This document shows, one piece after another, positions 7,099 through 15,962 of a stretch of 64,000 nt of DNA. The position numbers and the translations under genes are program-made. This DNA comes from Acidimicrobiaceae bacterium (GTDB lineage: Bacteria > Actinomycetota > Acidimicrobiia > Acidimicrobiales > Aldehydirespiratoraceae), in contig JAPOUM010000041.1 of NCBI GenBank assembly GCA_026708645.1, forward strand, positions 1 through 64,000, written 5' to 3'. A model generated the notes under the pieces. That model was not told where the DNA came from, did no database searches, and was given only the letters and a program-made list of their open reading frames with translations. Position 1 is the first letter of the stretch; the number at the start of each line of letters is the position of its first letter.

Positions 7099-7761
7099 GT
7101 GAGTTCCCAACACAGCGTGCTCAGCGAGGCCGTAGCCGACTACATCGAGACCGTCTCGACCGGTCCCGACGAGCTGCAACGGGAGTTGATGGCAGTCACG
7201 GCCCGACTGGGCGAGTGGAGCAATATGCAGATCAACTCCGCTCAGGGATCATTTATGACGATTCTCACGACCCTGACTCGACCGAGATTCGCGGTGGAGG
7301 TCGGCACTTTCACCGGCTATTCGGCGCTGGCCGTGGCTAAGGCGCTGCCCCGGGGTGGCCGCCTGCTGTGCTGCGACGTGTCTGAGGAGTGGACTCGCAT
7401 AGCACGCCATTTTTGGGAGCGAGCCGGTGTCGCTGACTGCATCGACCTTCGCATCGGCCCGGCTCTCGACACGCTCCGCTCGCTGCCCGCGGAACCCACC
7501 ATCGACATGGCGTTCATCGACGCCGACAAATCAAGCTACGTCGCCTACTACGAAGAGATCCTGTCAAGACTGTCCGAAAGCGGCATGATCTTGGTCGACA
7601 ACACTCTGAAAGACGGAACCGTCACCGACTCCGACAACACCGACACGGGCACCGTGGAGATGCGCTCCTTCAACGCTCACGTCAGCAACGACGACCGCGT
7701 CGACGTGGTGTTGATCCCCATAGCGGACGGGCTGTCGATGATCACACGGCGCATCAACTGA
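7099..7761 (+). CDS. Class I SAM-dependent O-methyltransferase (CCoAMT-like)
   Basis: This 220-aa protein is collinear with the caffeoyl-CoA/catechol O-methyltransferase family. It has the SAM-binding motif VEVGTFTGYSALAVA near residue 60, the acidic DVS at the end of the next strand, a metal-binding FIDADKSSY near 137, and VDNTLKDGTV near 165, where the second metal ligands lie. Such enzymes methylate catechol-type hydroxyls with a divalent metal. The natural substrate cannot be told. The start is GTG 7099, with a TAGCCT box nine bases before it, suggesting a leaderless message. It stands alone between accessory genes and the housekeeping block. Confidence 0.85.
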   Translation: MSSQHSVLSEAVADYIETVSTGPDELQRELMAVTARLGEWSNMQINSAQGSFMTILTTLTRPRFAVEVGTFTGYSALAVAKALPRGGRLLCCDVSEEWTRIARHFWERAGVADCIDLRIGPALDTLRSLPAEPTIDMAFIDADKSSYVAYYEEILSRLSESGMILVDNTLKDGTVTDSDNTDTGTVEMRSFNAHVSNDDRVDVVLIPIADGLSMITRRIN

Positions 7762-7787
7762 ACGACTCGCCAGCCTGACGGCACAAC

Positions 7788-7925
7788 CTAGCCGTCGGTT
7801 TGTGTGGGGGTTGTTGGGAATTTTTGCGGGCGAGCATCGACCCTGTCTCGCAACCGCAGCAGAGAGTCGACCCAGTGCTCGATCAGCTTCTCGCCGCCGA
7901 GCTTGATCTCTGCCGCCTTCCACAT
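7788..7925 (-). CDS. Possible 45-aa protein
   Basis: A short minus-strand frame begins MWKAAEIKLGGEKLIEHWVD, continues with an amphipathic helix (SLLRLRDRVDARP) and ends TQTDG. TAGGAT (7934-7939) lies exactly 8 nt before its ATG, the same leaderless arrangement seen for other genes here, which is the main reason to take it seriously. It could also be the remains of a larger gene. The rest of 7926-8112, with an AT-rich patch at 7945-8005, shows no gene. Confidence 0.35.
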   Translation of the reverse strand: MWKAAEIKLGGEKLIEHWVDSLLRLRDRVDARPQKFPTTPTQTDG

Positions 7926-8112
7926 GGCAGAGCATCCTAGCAGTAAGTGCTACAAAATATAGCTTTTATGTGCGATAATACATGAGCTGCAAGTGCTTAA
8001 TTACAAGGGCGCTTAGTTGCGCTCCAGCGGCACTCGATCACTGGCCCGCGGCGCACCGGCTCACTGTCTTTCAGCCCGGTTAAGGCGATCTCCTAGAAAG
8101 CGCTCGAGCCGG

Positions 8113-10362
8113 TCAGGCGGAGGCGTTGTTGCGGCCGCCGAACACCCGGTAGGCCTCGAACACCGCCTCCAGCGACAACACGCTCGACAGCACCGAATCG
8201 AGCTGGGAGAGATCGGCCAACTCGAACTCGAAGTCCATGCGAGCTATGAAATCGTCGCCGGCGGCGGCCGTGGCGCTGATGATGCTGAGACGGTGCTCAG
8301 CCAGCACGTCGGTGACGTCACGCAACAGGCCGGGGCGGTCCAAGGCATGCACCGCGATCGTCGTCGAGAACGTGCCGGCGAAGTCGGTGTCCCACTCCAC
8401 CTCGATCAGACGCTCGGTCTGGCCCTCAGCCAAGCCCATGGCGTTGACGCATTCGGTTTGATGCACCGAAACGCCCCTGCCCCGTGTGACGAAACCGATG
8501 ATCTCATCAGGCGGAACCGGATTGCAGCATTGCGACAAGCGGATCAAGATGTCGTCGAGGCCCTCCACATGCACGCCCACATCGGAGTCGCTGCGCAGAT
8601 GGCGGCCTCGGCCCCTGGCGGTGGTGGGCAGACGGCCGCGGTCGCGCTCGCCGTCGGTCTCCTCGCCCTGCGAGCCTTGCAGAGTCCGGGCGAAACGCCC
8701 CGCCACCGAGGCCGCCGACTGGTGGCCCTCCCCGACGGCTTGGAACAGCAGATCCTGTGAGCCGTAGTTGAGCTGCTCGGCGATCGAGTCCGTCATCTTG
8801 TCCTTGAGCAGACGCCGCGCCGGCAGCCCCTCGCGGCGCAGTGCCTGTATCAGCTCGTCTCGGCCGTTCTCGATGGCGTCGGCGCGGCGCTCACGCGAGT
8901 ACCACTGCTTGATCTTGTTGGCCGCCCGGCGGCTGGCCACGAACTGCAGCCAGTCTCGGCTGGGGCCGGCGCCCTCGGTCCGCGTGGTGAAAATCTCGAC
9001 CGCGTCGCCGGACTGCAGACGACTGTCGAGAGCCACCAGCCGCCCGTTCACCTTCGCCCCTACGCAGGCGTGGCCCACATCAGTGTGGACGCTGTAAGCG
9101 AAATCCACGGGCGTGGCGCCCACGGGCAACTCGATCACCTTGCCTTGAGGCGTGAAAACGTAGACCTCGTCGGTTTCTAGCTCGATCTTGAGGTTGGACA
9201 TGAAAACCTCGGGGTCCGAGGTCTCGGACTGCCAGTCGACGATGCGCGACAGCCAGGCCATCTCCTGCGACGGCGACGAATCCTTGTACTCCCAGTGGGC
9301 GGCGACGCCGTGCTCGGCTCGTTCATGCATCGCCCGAGTGCGGATCTGCACTTCCAGGACCTTGCCCGAAGGCCCCACGACGGTGGTGTGCAACGACTGG
9401 TAGAGATTGAATTTGGGCATGGCGATGTAATCCTTGAAACGGCCCTGCACCGGCCGCCAAGTGGCATGGATCGAGCCGAGCGCCGCATAGCAGTCACGCA
9501 CCGAGTCCACCAGGACGCGAATGCCCACAAGATCGAATATCTCTTCGAACGAGCGGCCTTTGACGACCATCTTCTCGTAGATCGACCAGAGATGCTTGGG
9601 CCGTCCGGTGACTTCGGCTTTGATGCCCAGTTCGTGGAGGCGCAACTCCACATCGCCGATCAGCTGCTCCAAATAAAGATCTCGTTCGGGGGCTCTGAGC
9701 TGCACCATCTGGTCGATCTCGGCATAGCGGCGAGGCTCCAGCGCAGCGAAGGACAGATCTTCGAGCTGCTGTTTCACGTCCTGCATGCCCAACCGGTGAG
9801 CCAAAGGCGCATACACGTCGAGAGTCTCGCGAGCGATGTAGTCCTGTTTGTGCGGCGGCAGCACCGCCAGGGTGCTGAGATTGTGAAGCCGGTCCGACAG
9901 TTTGATGATCAGCACCCGCAGGTCTCTGGCGATGGCGACGATCATTTTGCGCACCGACGCGGCCTGCTGCTGCTCGCGGGTGTTGTAATGCACCCGATCG
10001 AGCTTGGTGACCCCGTCGACGATGCGGGCCACCTCGTCGCCGAAGTCCCGCTCTATGGCCGCGAGGGCGACGTCTGTGTCCTCCACCGCGTCATGCAGCA
10101 ACGCTGCGGCGATGGTCACGTCGTCGAGGCCGAGGCGCGCCACGGCAGTGGCGACCGCTGCAGGATGACTGATGTAGGGCTCCCCCGAGAGGCGCATCTG
10201 TCCCTCGTGGGCTTCGGCCGCCACGTCGAAGGCAGAGACGATCAGATCGATCGAACGGTCGCGATGATGGCGCCGGTAGCACTCGAGCAGTCGGGTGATC
10301 TCAGCCGACGCCGGCCGCCGGGCGCCGCTCCTCCACGGCAGCGTCCGGGTGACCGTGGCCAC
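8113..10362 (-). CDS. rel: Bifunctional (p)ppGpp synthetase/hydrolase
   Basis: This 749-aa enzyme makes and degrades the stringent-response alarmone (p)ppGpp. Domains in order are an HD hydrolase domain (HD at 90-91, ED at 94-95, SDRLHN near 156), a synthetase domain (about 225-345) with RFKD at 308-311, a TGS domain (about 405-465) and a C-terminal ACT domain (about 670-749). The RxKD rather than ExDD motif is typical of bifunctional Rel/SpoT-type enzymes, and the hydrolase residues are intact. Length is normal for the family. The start is a GTG. secF ends 98 bp upstream. Downstream, where hisS is expected, lies the accessory island with only a hisS fragment. Confidence 0.95.
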   Translation of the reverse strand: MATVTRTLPWRSGARRPASAEITRLLECYRRHHRDRSIDLIVSAFDVAAEAHEGQMRLSGEPYISHPAAVATAVARLGLDDVTIAAALLHDAVEDTDVALAAIERDFGDEVARIVDGVTKLDRVHYNTREQQQAASVRKMIVAIARDLRVLIIKLSDRLHNLSTLAVLPPHKQDYIARETLDVYAPLAHRLGMQDVKQQLEDLSFAALEPRRYAEIDQMVQLRAPERDLYLEQLIGDVELRLHELGIKAEVTGRPKHLWSIYEKMVVKGRSFEEIFDLVGIRVLVDSVRDCYAALGSIHATWRPVQGRFKDYIAMPKFNLYQSLHTTVVGPSGKVLEVQIRTRAMHERAEHGVAAHWEYKDSSPSQEMAWLSRIVDWQSETSDPEVFMSNLKIELETDEVYVFTPQGKVIELPVGATPVDFAYSVHTDVGHACVGAKVNGRLVALDSRLQSGDAVEIFTTRTEGAGPSRDWLQFVASRRAANKIKQWYSRERRADAIENGRDELIQALRREGLPARRLLKDKMTDSIAEQLNYGSQDLLFQAVGEGHQSAASVAGRFARTLQGSQGEETDGERDRGRLPTTARGRGRHLRSDSDVGVHVEGLDDILIRLSQCCNPVPPDEIIGFVTRGRGVSVHQTECVNAMGLAEGQTERLIEVEWDTDFAGTFSTTIAVHALDRPGLLRDVTDVLAEHRLSIISATAAAGDDFIARMDFEFELADLSQLDSVLSSVLSLEAVFEAYRVFGGRNNASA

Positions 10363-10460
10363 CTAGCGCGACCCCCCGGCACCGCATTCCGCGCCCGTTG
10401 AGCCCGCGTCCGCCGCGCCTGCAGCCGTGCGAACCACCTCCGCGCGCATGGCTGCTGCGC

Positions 10461-11630
10461 TCATCGCCTTTTGCGACCGGTGGTCTTGCGGGGGCGCGGC
10501 GGTATCGCAGGCGAGCCCGCGGAAGCGGTCTTCGCTGCTGCCGCGCCGGCGCCTGCGGCTGTTCGCGCTCCCGACCAGGAATCGCGCGAGCCGGCCGCCC
10601 GCTTGGTGGCGGCAGCGGCGCCGAGGGCCGCGTCGTCGTCTGCCACGACGCGGGTGGCGTCGCCCGAAGAGGCGCCGCGCATGCGGATCCTCTCTGCGAT
10701 GTCGGCATAGATCGGCTCGCGTTCCTTCATCTTCGCCACCAGCGCGGCGGCCACGAACAACGACGAGTAGGTGCCGACCACGATCCCCACCAGCAGAGCC
10801 AGAGCGAACTCCTGCAGCGTCACCGCTCCCAGCACGAAAGAGCCGATCACCAGCATCGACAGCACCGGTATCACCGAAGTGATCGACGTGTTGACCGAGC
10901 GCATCAGCACCTTGTTGAGCGACAGGTTCATCATCTCGGTGTAGGTGTAGCGACCGGTGGCCGTGACCCGGCCCACCACTTCGCGCACCTTGTCGTAGAC
11001 GACGATGGTGTCATACAGCGAATAGCCCATGATCGTGAGGAAGGCGATGACTGTGGCCGGCGTGATCTCGAACTGGAACAGCGAATAGAAGCCGACTGAC
11101 ACCACGATGTCGTGGATCACCGCCGCCAAGGCGCCGACCGCCATCTTCCATTCGAGCCTGACAGCGATGTAGACGGCTATCAGGGCGAAGAAGGCCAACA
11201 GCGCGTTGCGGGCCTTGTCGGTTATCTCCGAACCCCAGGAAGGCCCCACTGTGGTGACGCTCACTTCGTTGCCGGTGACGCCGGCTAGCTCCGCGAGGGC
11301 GCCGCGCACTCTGTCGACCGCTTCCGGGTCTTCGATGTCGGCGCGGACCCTTATGGTGTCGCCTCCCAGGGTCTGGATCTTGGCGTCGGCGGCGCCGGTG
11401 CCCCGCAGCGCGTCGCGGGCCTGCGCCACCGACGTCTGCGGTGCGGGCACCTCCCAGGAGGTGCCGCCCTCGAACTCGATGCCCAGGTCGAGGCCGCGGA
11501 CCGCGAAACTGCCGAGACTGATCACGACCACCGCCAGCGAGCCGATCAGGGCATGGCGCCACAAGCGCGGGAAATCGACCTGGTGATCGCCCCTGTAGAA
11601 GGCTCTCAGAACGCCTGCGATCCGCCTCAC
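10461..11630 (-). CDS. secF: Protein translocase subunit SecF
   Basis: SecF is the smaller half of the SecDF complex, an inner-membrane, proton-driven helper that pulls preproteins out of the SecYEG channel. The 389-aa protein has the family pattern of one N-terminal transmembrane segment, a periplasmic domain opened by GIEFEGGTSWEVP, and five clustered C-terminal membrane helices with GYSLYDTIVVYDKVRE. After about residue 310 comes a cytoplasmic tail rich in Ala, Arg and Ser that is longer than usual and compositionally simple. Its start overlaps the stop of secD by 4 bp, so the pair is coupled. Confidence 0.95.
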   Translation of the reverse strand: MRRIAGVLRAFYRGDHQVDFPRLWRHALIGSLAVVVISLGSFAVRGLDLGIEFEGGTSWEVPAPQTSVAQARDALRGTGAADAKIQTLGGDTIRVRADIEDPEAVDRVRGALAELAGVTGNEVSVTTVGPSWGSEITDKARNALLAFFALIAVYIAVRLEWKMAVGALAAVIHDIVVSVGFYSLFQFEITPATVIAFLTIMGYSLYDTIVVYDKVREVVGRVTATGRYTYTEMMNLSLNKVLMRSVNTSITSVIPVLSMLVIGSFVLGAVTLQEFALALLVGIVVGTYSSLFVAAALVAKMKEREPIYADIAERIRMRGASSGDATRVVADDDAALGAAAATKRAAGSRDSWSGARTAAGAGAAAAKTASAGSPAIPPRPRKTTGRKRR

Positions 11631-13141
11631 GACGCGGCGCCCTGACGTGCGGCGGCTTCAGGGCCGGCCGCCGCTCCGGTCTGAGACTGCGCCTGAGACT
11701 GAGAGTGAGAGTGAGATTGCGACGCCGGGGCTGCCGGGACTGGTATGCCGAAACGCGACGGGTTGTCGTAGAGGCCCGAGTGGCGCGAGATGATGCCGAT
11801 GATCGGACCCATGAAGAAGTATGTGGCGACTAGGTCGAGGATCGTCGCCAGTCCCAGATAGAGCGCGAAGCCCCGCACCTGGCCCACAGTCAAGAAGTAG
11901 AGAACCGCCGCGGCGATCAGCGACGCCAGATCCGCTTTGACTATGGTCGAGAAGGCCACCGGGAAGGCCCGGTCCACGGCTGAGCGCAGAGTGCGCCCCG
12001 AACGGACGTCCTCTCGCAGATGCTCGAAATAGACGACGTTGGAGTCGACCGACACGCCGATGGCGACGATCAGGCCGGTGACGCCGGCCAGAGTGAGGGC
12101 CAAGCCCTGGGATTCGCCAAGCCAGGCGATGATGGTCCAGAGCATGGCCCCGGAGAGGCCCAGGCTGGCGATGGCCACCAGACCGAGCAGACGGTAATAC
12201 ACCAGCAGATACAGCGACACCAGCCCCAGACCGATGAGACCAGCGACGACACCGGCGGACAATGCGTCGGTGCCCAGCGAAGCCGACACGATCTGGCTCT
12301 GCTGCGCCTCCAGTTCCACCGGCAGAGCCCCGTAGTCGAGCACCAATGCGATGTCTCGGGCTTCCTGCTCGCTGAAGCCTCCCGAGATGGTGATGCTGGA
12401 ACGCTCGAAAGGCTCGAAAACGACGCTGTCGGCTTGAACGCTGGGCGCGCTGACCACTTCGTTGTCCAGTTCTATGGCCACCTGGCCGCTGGGGCATTCG
12501 ACGATCCGGGCGTGGCAGCGGCTGCTGACTTCGTTGAACAAGTCGATGCCCGCCGCGCCCGAGATGAAGGTGGGCGCCACATGCCAGCCGATGAACGACT
12601 GGTACTGGGCGACGGCGCCCTCGAGGCCGTCGCCGGTGACCGCGGTCGGCCCCAGGATGTAGCGCAGAGCGATGTTGCGCTGGTCGTCGTACTGGGGCAG
12701 CACCACCTCCGCTTCTGGCGCCACATCCCCCTCAGTCAACGCGAACGCATCCAAGAGCGCCTCGTCGACGTCGTCGCCGGTGAACGACTCTTCGGGCAAG
12801 ACGCCCAGAACCGGGCGGAAACGCAGCTCGGCTGTCTGCCCCACCAGATCCAGGGCGCGCTGCTGTTCGTCCACACCGGGAAGCTGCACAAGAATGTTGC
12901 CTCCCTGAGTGGAGATCTCCGGCTCGGCGACCCCGAGGCCGTCGACGCGGTTGCGGATGATCTCGACGGCCACTTCGAGTTCTTCAGGCTCGGCGGGGCC
13001 GGTGGGTTCGAGCACCACGCTGGCGCCGCCCTGCAGGTCGAGGCCGAGCAGGGGCTCGTTGCCGGAGGCCAGGGTGTAGGCCACCCCGGCCGCTACGACT
13101 GCGACTATGCCGATCACATAAGCGAACTTGCGGCGCAACAA
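11627..13141 (-). CDS. secD: Protein translocase subunit SecD
   Basis: This 504-aa partner of SecF begins with a membrane segment and the signature LLGLDLQGGASVVLEP, has a large extracytoplasmic domain (about residues 40-290, including IRNRVDGLGVAEPEI), and ends in six membrane helices, with GVSVDSNVVYFEHLRED marking the conserved helix of the RND-like transporter fold. It couples the proton-motive force to late stages of export. The last ~35 residues are a Ser/Gln/His-rich tail (SQSHSHSQSQAQSQ), a small tandem repeat absent from typical SecD. It lies between yajC and secF in the usual actinobacterial order. Confidence 0.95.
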   Translation of the reverse strand: MLRRKFAYVIGIVAVVAAGVAYTLASGNEPLLGLDLQGGASVVLEPTGPAEPEELEVAVEIIRNRVDGLGVAEPEISTQGGNILVQLPGVDEQQRALDLVGQTAELRFRPVLGVLPEESFTGDDVDEALLDAFALTEGDVAPEAEVVLPQYDDQRNIALRYILGPTAVTGDGLEGAVAQYQSFIGWHVAPTFISGAAGIDLFNEVSSRCHARIVECPSGQVAIELDNEVVSAPSVQADSVVFEPFERSSITISGGFSEQEARDIALVLDYGALPVELEAQQSQIVSASLGTDALSAGVVAGLIGLGLVSLYLLVYYRLLGLVAIASLGLSGAMLWTIIAWLGESQGLALTLAGVTGLIVAIGVSVDSNVVYFEHLREDVRSGRTLRSAVDRAFPVAFSTIVKADLASLIAAAVLYFLTVGQVRGFALYLGLATILDLVATYFFMGPIIGIISRHSGLYDNPSRFGIPVPAAPASQSHSHSQSQAQSQTGAAAGPEAAARQGAAS

Positions 13142-13261
13142 TCCTCCTGCAAACCCTGCGACGAACCCTGTTACAGCCTTCTGCGGAATCCGCTCAGACG
13201 GCCCGGCAGCGCCTCACCGCCGCTGCAGCAGGGGTAGTTGCTCGGCCTCTTGCTCTCTCGC

Positions 13262-13612
13262 TCAGGAACCTTCTTGCTTGGTCTCGACAGCATCCGCAGC
13301 ATCAGCGGATTCACCGGCGTCGGCATCAGCATCGCTGTCGGCATCGTCGGCGTCGGCTTCGGCCGATGGCGCTTTGCCGGTCACGGCGTCGCGTGACATC
13401 TTCAACTCGACGTCGGGCGCCACTTCCAACCACACGACGGCGTCCTCCACCTCAGCCACCACTCCGTGGATGCCTGCGTTGGTGACCACCTCGTCTCCGG
13501 GCTGAAGGGAGCGGACCAGTTCTCGGCGCGCTTTCTCCCGCTTCTGCTGCGGACGCAGCAGCAAGTAGTAGAGCGCTCCGAACATGAGGATCAGTACGAG
13601 AAACGATTCCAT
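13262..13612 (-). CDS. yajC: Preprotein translocase subunit YajC
   Basis: YajC is a small single-pass membrane protein that associates with SecDF. The 116-aa product has an N-terminal membrane helix (FLVLILMFGALYYLLLRPQQK), the family motif RPQQKREKARRELVRSLQPGD and a small soluble domain (VVTNAGIHGVVAEV). Its last ~40 residues are a highly acidic Asp/Ala repeat (about 83-106) not found in most relatives. It is separated from secD by about 120 bp and precedes it in transcription. Confidence 0.92.
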   Translation of the reverse strand: MESFLVLILMFGALYYLLLRPQQKREKARRELVRSLQPGDEVVTNAGIHGVVAEVEDAVVWLEVAPDVELKMSRDAVTGKAPSAEADADDADSDADADAGESADAADAVETKQEGS

Positions 13613-13706
13613 GCGCTGAGCCTACCCCGAGCCGGGCGCCAGGCCTAGAGGCCGAGCGATCAGCTCGAGACTCGGGCTCGCGGACTCAAGTCCCAGGCCC
13701 GAGGCT

Positions 13707-14822
13707 TCACCCCCAAGTTTCTGCTACTGAGGCCCGCAGCTGCGCGAAGCTGCTCTCGCCGGCGCGCACTGCGGCGCGCACCTGCTCCATGAAGCGCAGC
13801 AGCCAGGCCAGGTTGTGCAGCGTCAGCAGCCGGGCCGCGGTCGGCTCGCGCACAGACAGCAGATGACGCAGGTATCCCCTCGACCAGCGCCCGGCGGGAC
13901 TGTCGGGGAACGACGCGTCGAGCGGTTCGTCGCTGCCTGCGTGGCGGGCCGCCGCCAGGTTGTAACGCCCTTCGTCGGTGAGCACCGTGCCGTGGCGCCC
14001 GAGTCGTGCAGGCAGCACGCAGTCGAACATGTCGACGCCGCGCGCCACCGACTCCACGATTCCCAGGGGATCGCCGAGACCCATGAAATAGCGGGGGCTG
14101 TCGACGGGCAGAAACGCCGTGGACGCTTCCAGCGCGGCCAGCATCTCGACGCGTTCCTCGCCCACCGAGAGTCCCCCCACCGCGTAACCGTCGAAACCAA
14201 CCCCGACCGTGAGCTCGGCGGATTCGCGCCGCAGAGCCGTGTCTGTGCCGCCTTGCACGATGCCGAACTGGCACTGCTGCTGAGGCGCCTGCGGGTGCGC
14301 CAGAAAAGCGTCCCGGCCTCGTCGAGCCCAGAGTGCTGTCCTGCTCACCGCTTCGCGCAGGACCTGAGTTTCGGCCACCGCCGAGGGGCAGACGTCGAGA
14401 ACCATGGTGATGTCGGCGCCGATGAGCGCCTGCTGCGACACCGCCTCCTCGGGTGTGAGACGGCAGTGCGACCCGTCGTAGACCGATCTGAAGCGGGCGC
14501 CTTCGTCGCTGACACGAGGCTTGAGAGAGTAGATCTGATAGCCGCCCGAGTCGGTCAGCACATGGCCGGACCAGTCGGTGAAGCGGTGTATCCCCCCGAG
14601 GCCGGCGACGGCTGCCGCGCCGGGGCGCAGCATCAGGTGATAGGTGTTGGCGAGCATCACCTCGACGCCGAGGGCTTCGAGGTCCGACGCGTCGAGATGG
14701 CGGACCGCGCCGCGGGTTCCCACCGGCATGAAGCACGGCGTGGCGAAACTGCCCCGTGCGGTCGTGACCGTGCCGGCACGGGCCGCGCCGGCGCTGTGCT
14801 CCAGCGCGAAGACGGCCTTCAC
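13707..14822 (-). CDS. tgt: tRNA-guanine transglycosylase
   Basis: Tgt exchanges guanine-34 of GUN-anticodon tRNAs for the queuosine precursor preQ1. The 371-aa protein keeps the substrate motif LTDSGGYQIYSL near residue 93, the GIVQGG loop near 198 and the nucleophile motif DMFDCVLPAR near 250. Unusually, the three cysteines of the zinc site expected just before SRGYLRHLL are missing: that stretch reads SDEPLDASFPDSPAGRW. The histidine in LTLHNL remains. Its start overlaps the stop of queA (ATGA), so the two queuosine genes are coupled. The missing zinc site leaves activity open, although the rest of the protein is normal. Confidence 0.9.
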   Translation of the reverse strand: MKAVFALEHSAGAARAGTVTTARGSFATPCFMPVGTRGAVRHLDASDLEALGVEVMLANTYHLMLRPGAAAVAGLGGIHRFTDWSGHVLTDSGGYQIYSLKPRVSDEGARFRSVYDGSHCRLTPEEAVSQQALIGADITMVLDVCPSAVAETQVLREAVSRTALWARRGRDAFLAHPQAPQQQCQFGIVQGGTDTALRRESAELTVGVGFDGYAVGGLSVGEERVEMLAALEASTAFLPVDSPRYFMGLGDPLGIVESVARGVDMFDCVLPARLGRHGTVLTDEGRYNLAAARHAGSDEPLDASFPDSPAGRWSRGYLRHLLSVREPTAARLLTLHNLAWLLRFMEQVRAAVRAGESSFAQLRASVAETWG

Positions 14823-15949
14823 GGCGAATCCGTCGGCGCCGGACGAACCGGCACAGGACTGGTCGGCTCTGGGGCGCCGCTTCGGGTGCGTGTGACGAAC
14901 ATGGCGTCACCGAAGGACAGGAACCGGTAGCCGCTCTCGAGGGCGACTTCGTAGAGCGTCCGCCAGCGCGGGCCGACGAAGGCGTCCAGCATGCACAGCA
15001 GAGTGGAGCGCGGCAGATGGAAGTTGGTCAGCAAAGCGTCAACTACACGCCACGGATAGGGCCTGCGGATGAACAGGCCGGTGCGGCCTGACGCTTCGCC
15101 GGTGGCCGCCCAGGCTTCGAGGCAACGCACCACTGTGGTGCCCACAGCCACCACCCTCTCGGCGTTTCGCAGGGATTGCTGCACCGGCTGAGGCACGCAA
15201 TAGAACTCGGTGTGCATCGTGTGGTCTTCGAGCCGCTCGACGGTGACGGGACGGAAAGTGTCGAGGCCGACCGCCAGCTCGACGGCCGCCACTTCGGCGC
15301 CTGCGGAGCGCGCCCGATCCAGCAGTTCCGCGGTGAAATGCAGTCCGGCCGTCGGGGCTGCCGCCGAGACAGCACGGCGGCCGTAGACGGTCTGGTAACG
15401 CTCCGGATCGGCAATCGGCATCGTGATGTACGGCGGCAGAGGCACTTCGCCGGCTTCTTCGAGCACTTGCTGCAACCGCCCTCCGCCAGTGCGCAGACTG
15501 ACCAGACGGCGCCCCTCCCCCAGGTCGTCGCCGATTTCCACGCTCAGTTCCGCGGCCGGCGCCCGGCCCGGCTCGACGGTCGCCGCGTCGAGCGTCACCA
15601 CCTCACCGGGACGCAGACGCCCCGACGGCCTCACCAGAGCCTCCCAGATGCTGTCGTCGCGTTCGTGCAGCAGCAGCACCTCGACCGCGCCGCCGCTGTC
15701 GCGCCGCATTCGCAGACGCGCCGGCAGAACTCGGGTGTCGTTCACCACCAGCAAGTCGCCGGGGCGCAGCAGGTCGGGAAAGTCGCTCATCCGACGATGG
15801 CTGACCGAGCCGCTTTGATCGACCAGCAGTCGCGCCTGGGCGCGCTCGGCCAGCGGGGTCTGGGCTATGGCCTCCGGCGGCAGGCGGTAGTCGAGGTCGG
15901 CGACTGTCTCCGGCGCAGCTTCAAGCATGTCCGAGCCGCTCGCGGTCAT
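14819..15949 (-). CDS. queA: tRNA preQ1(34) S-adenosylmethionine ribosyltransferase-isomerase
   Basis: QueA transfers and rearranges the ribosyl part of SAM onto preQ1 in tRNA to give epoxyqueuosine, the step after Tgt. From ATG 15949 the product is 376 aa, with family motifs DYRLPPEAIAQTPLAERAQARLL at the N-terminus, DLLVVNDTRVLPARL, the central PTAGLHFTAELL and the C-terminal LLTNFHLPRSTLLCMLDAF. A longer frame to 16009 would overlap ruvB, and ATG 15928 is also possible. Position 15949 leaves 13 bp after ruvB. It is coupled to tgt by a 4-bp overlap, forming a ruvCAB-queA-tgt run. Confidence 0.95.
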   Translation of the reverse strand: MTASGSDMLEAAPETVADLDYRLPPEAIAQTPLAERAQARLLVDQSGSVSHRRMSDFPDLLRPGDLLVVNDTRVLPARLRMRRDSGGAVEVLLLHERDDSIWEALVRPSGRLRPGEVVTLDAATVEPGRAPAAELSVEIGDDLGEGRRLVSLRTGGGRLQQVLEEAGEVPLPPYITMPIADPERYQTVYGRRAVSAAAPTAGLHFTAELLDRARSAGAEVAAVELAVGLDTFRPVTVERLEDHTMHTEFYCVPQPVQQSLRNAERVVAVGTTVVRCLEAWAATGEASGRTGLFIRRPYPWRVVDALLTNFHLPRSTLLCMLDAFVGPRWRTLYEVALESGYRFLSFGDAMFVTRTRSGAPEPTSPVPVRPAPTDSP

Positions 15950-15962
15950 GTGTGCTGAGTGC

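Noticed and set aside
9295-10401. Long open frame antisense to rel (also similar frames opposite secD, tgt, xdh and secA)
   Set aside because: These arise from high GC and strong third-position bias on the opposite strand. They have no family motifs, and the sense-strand genes are unmistakable.
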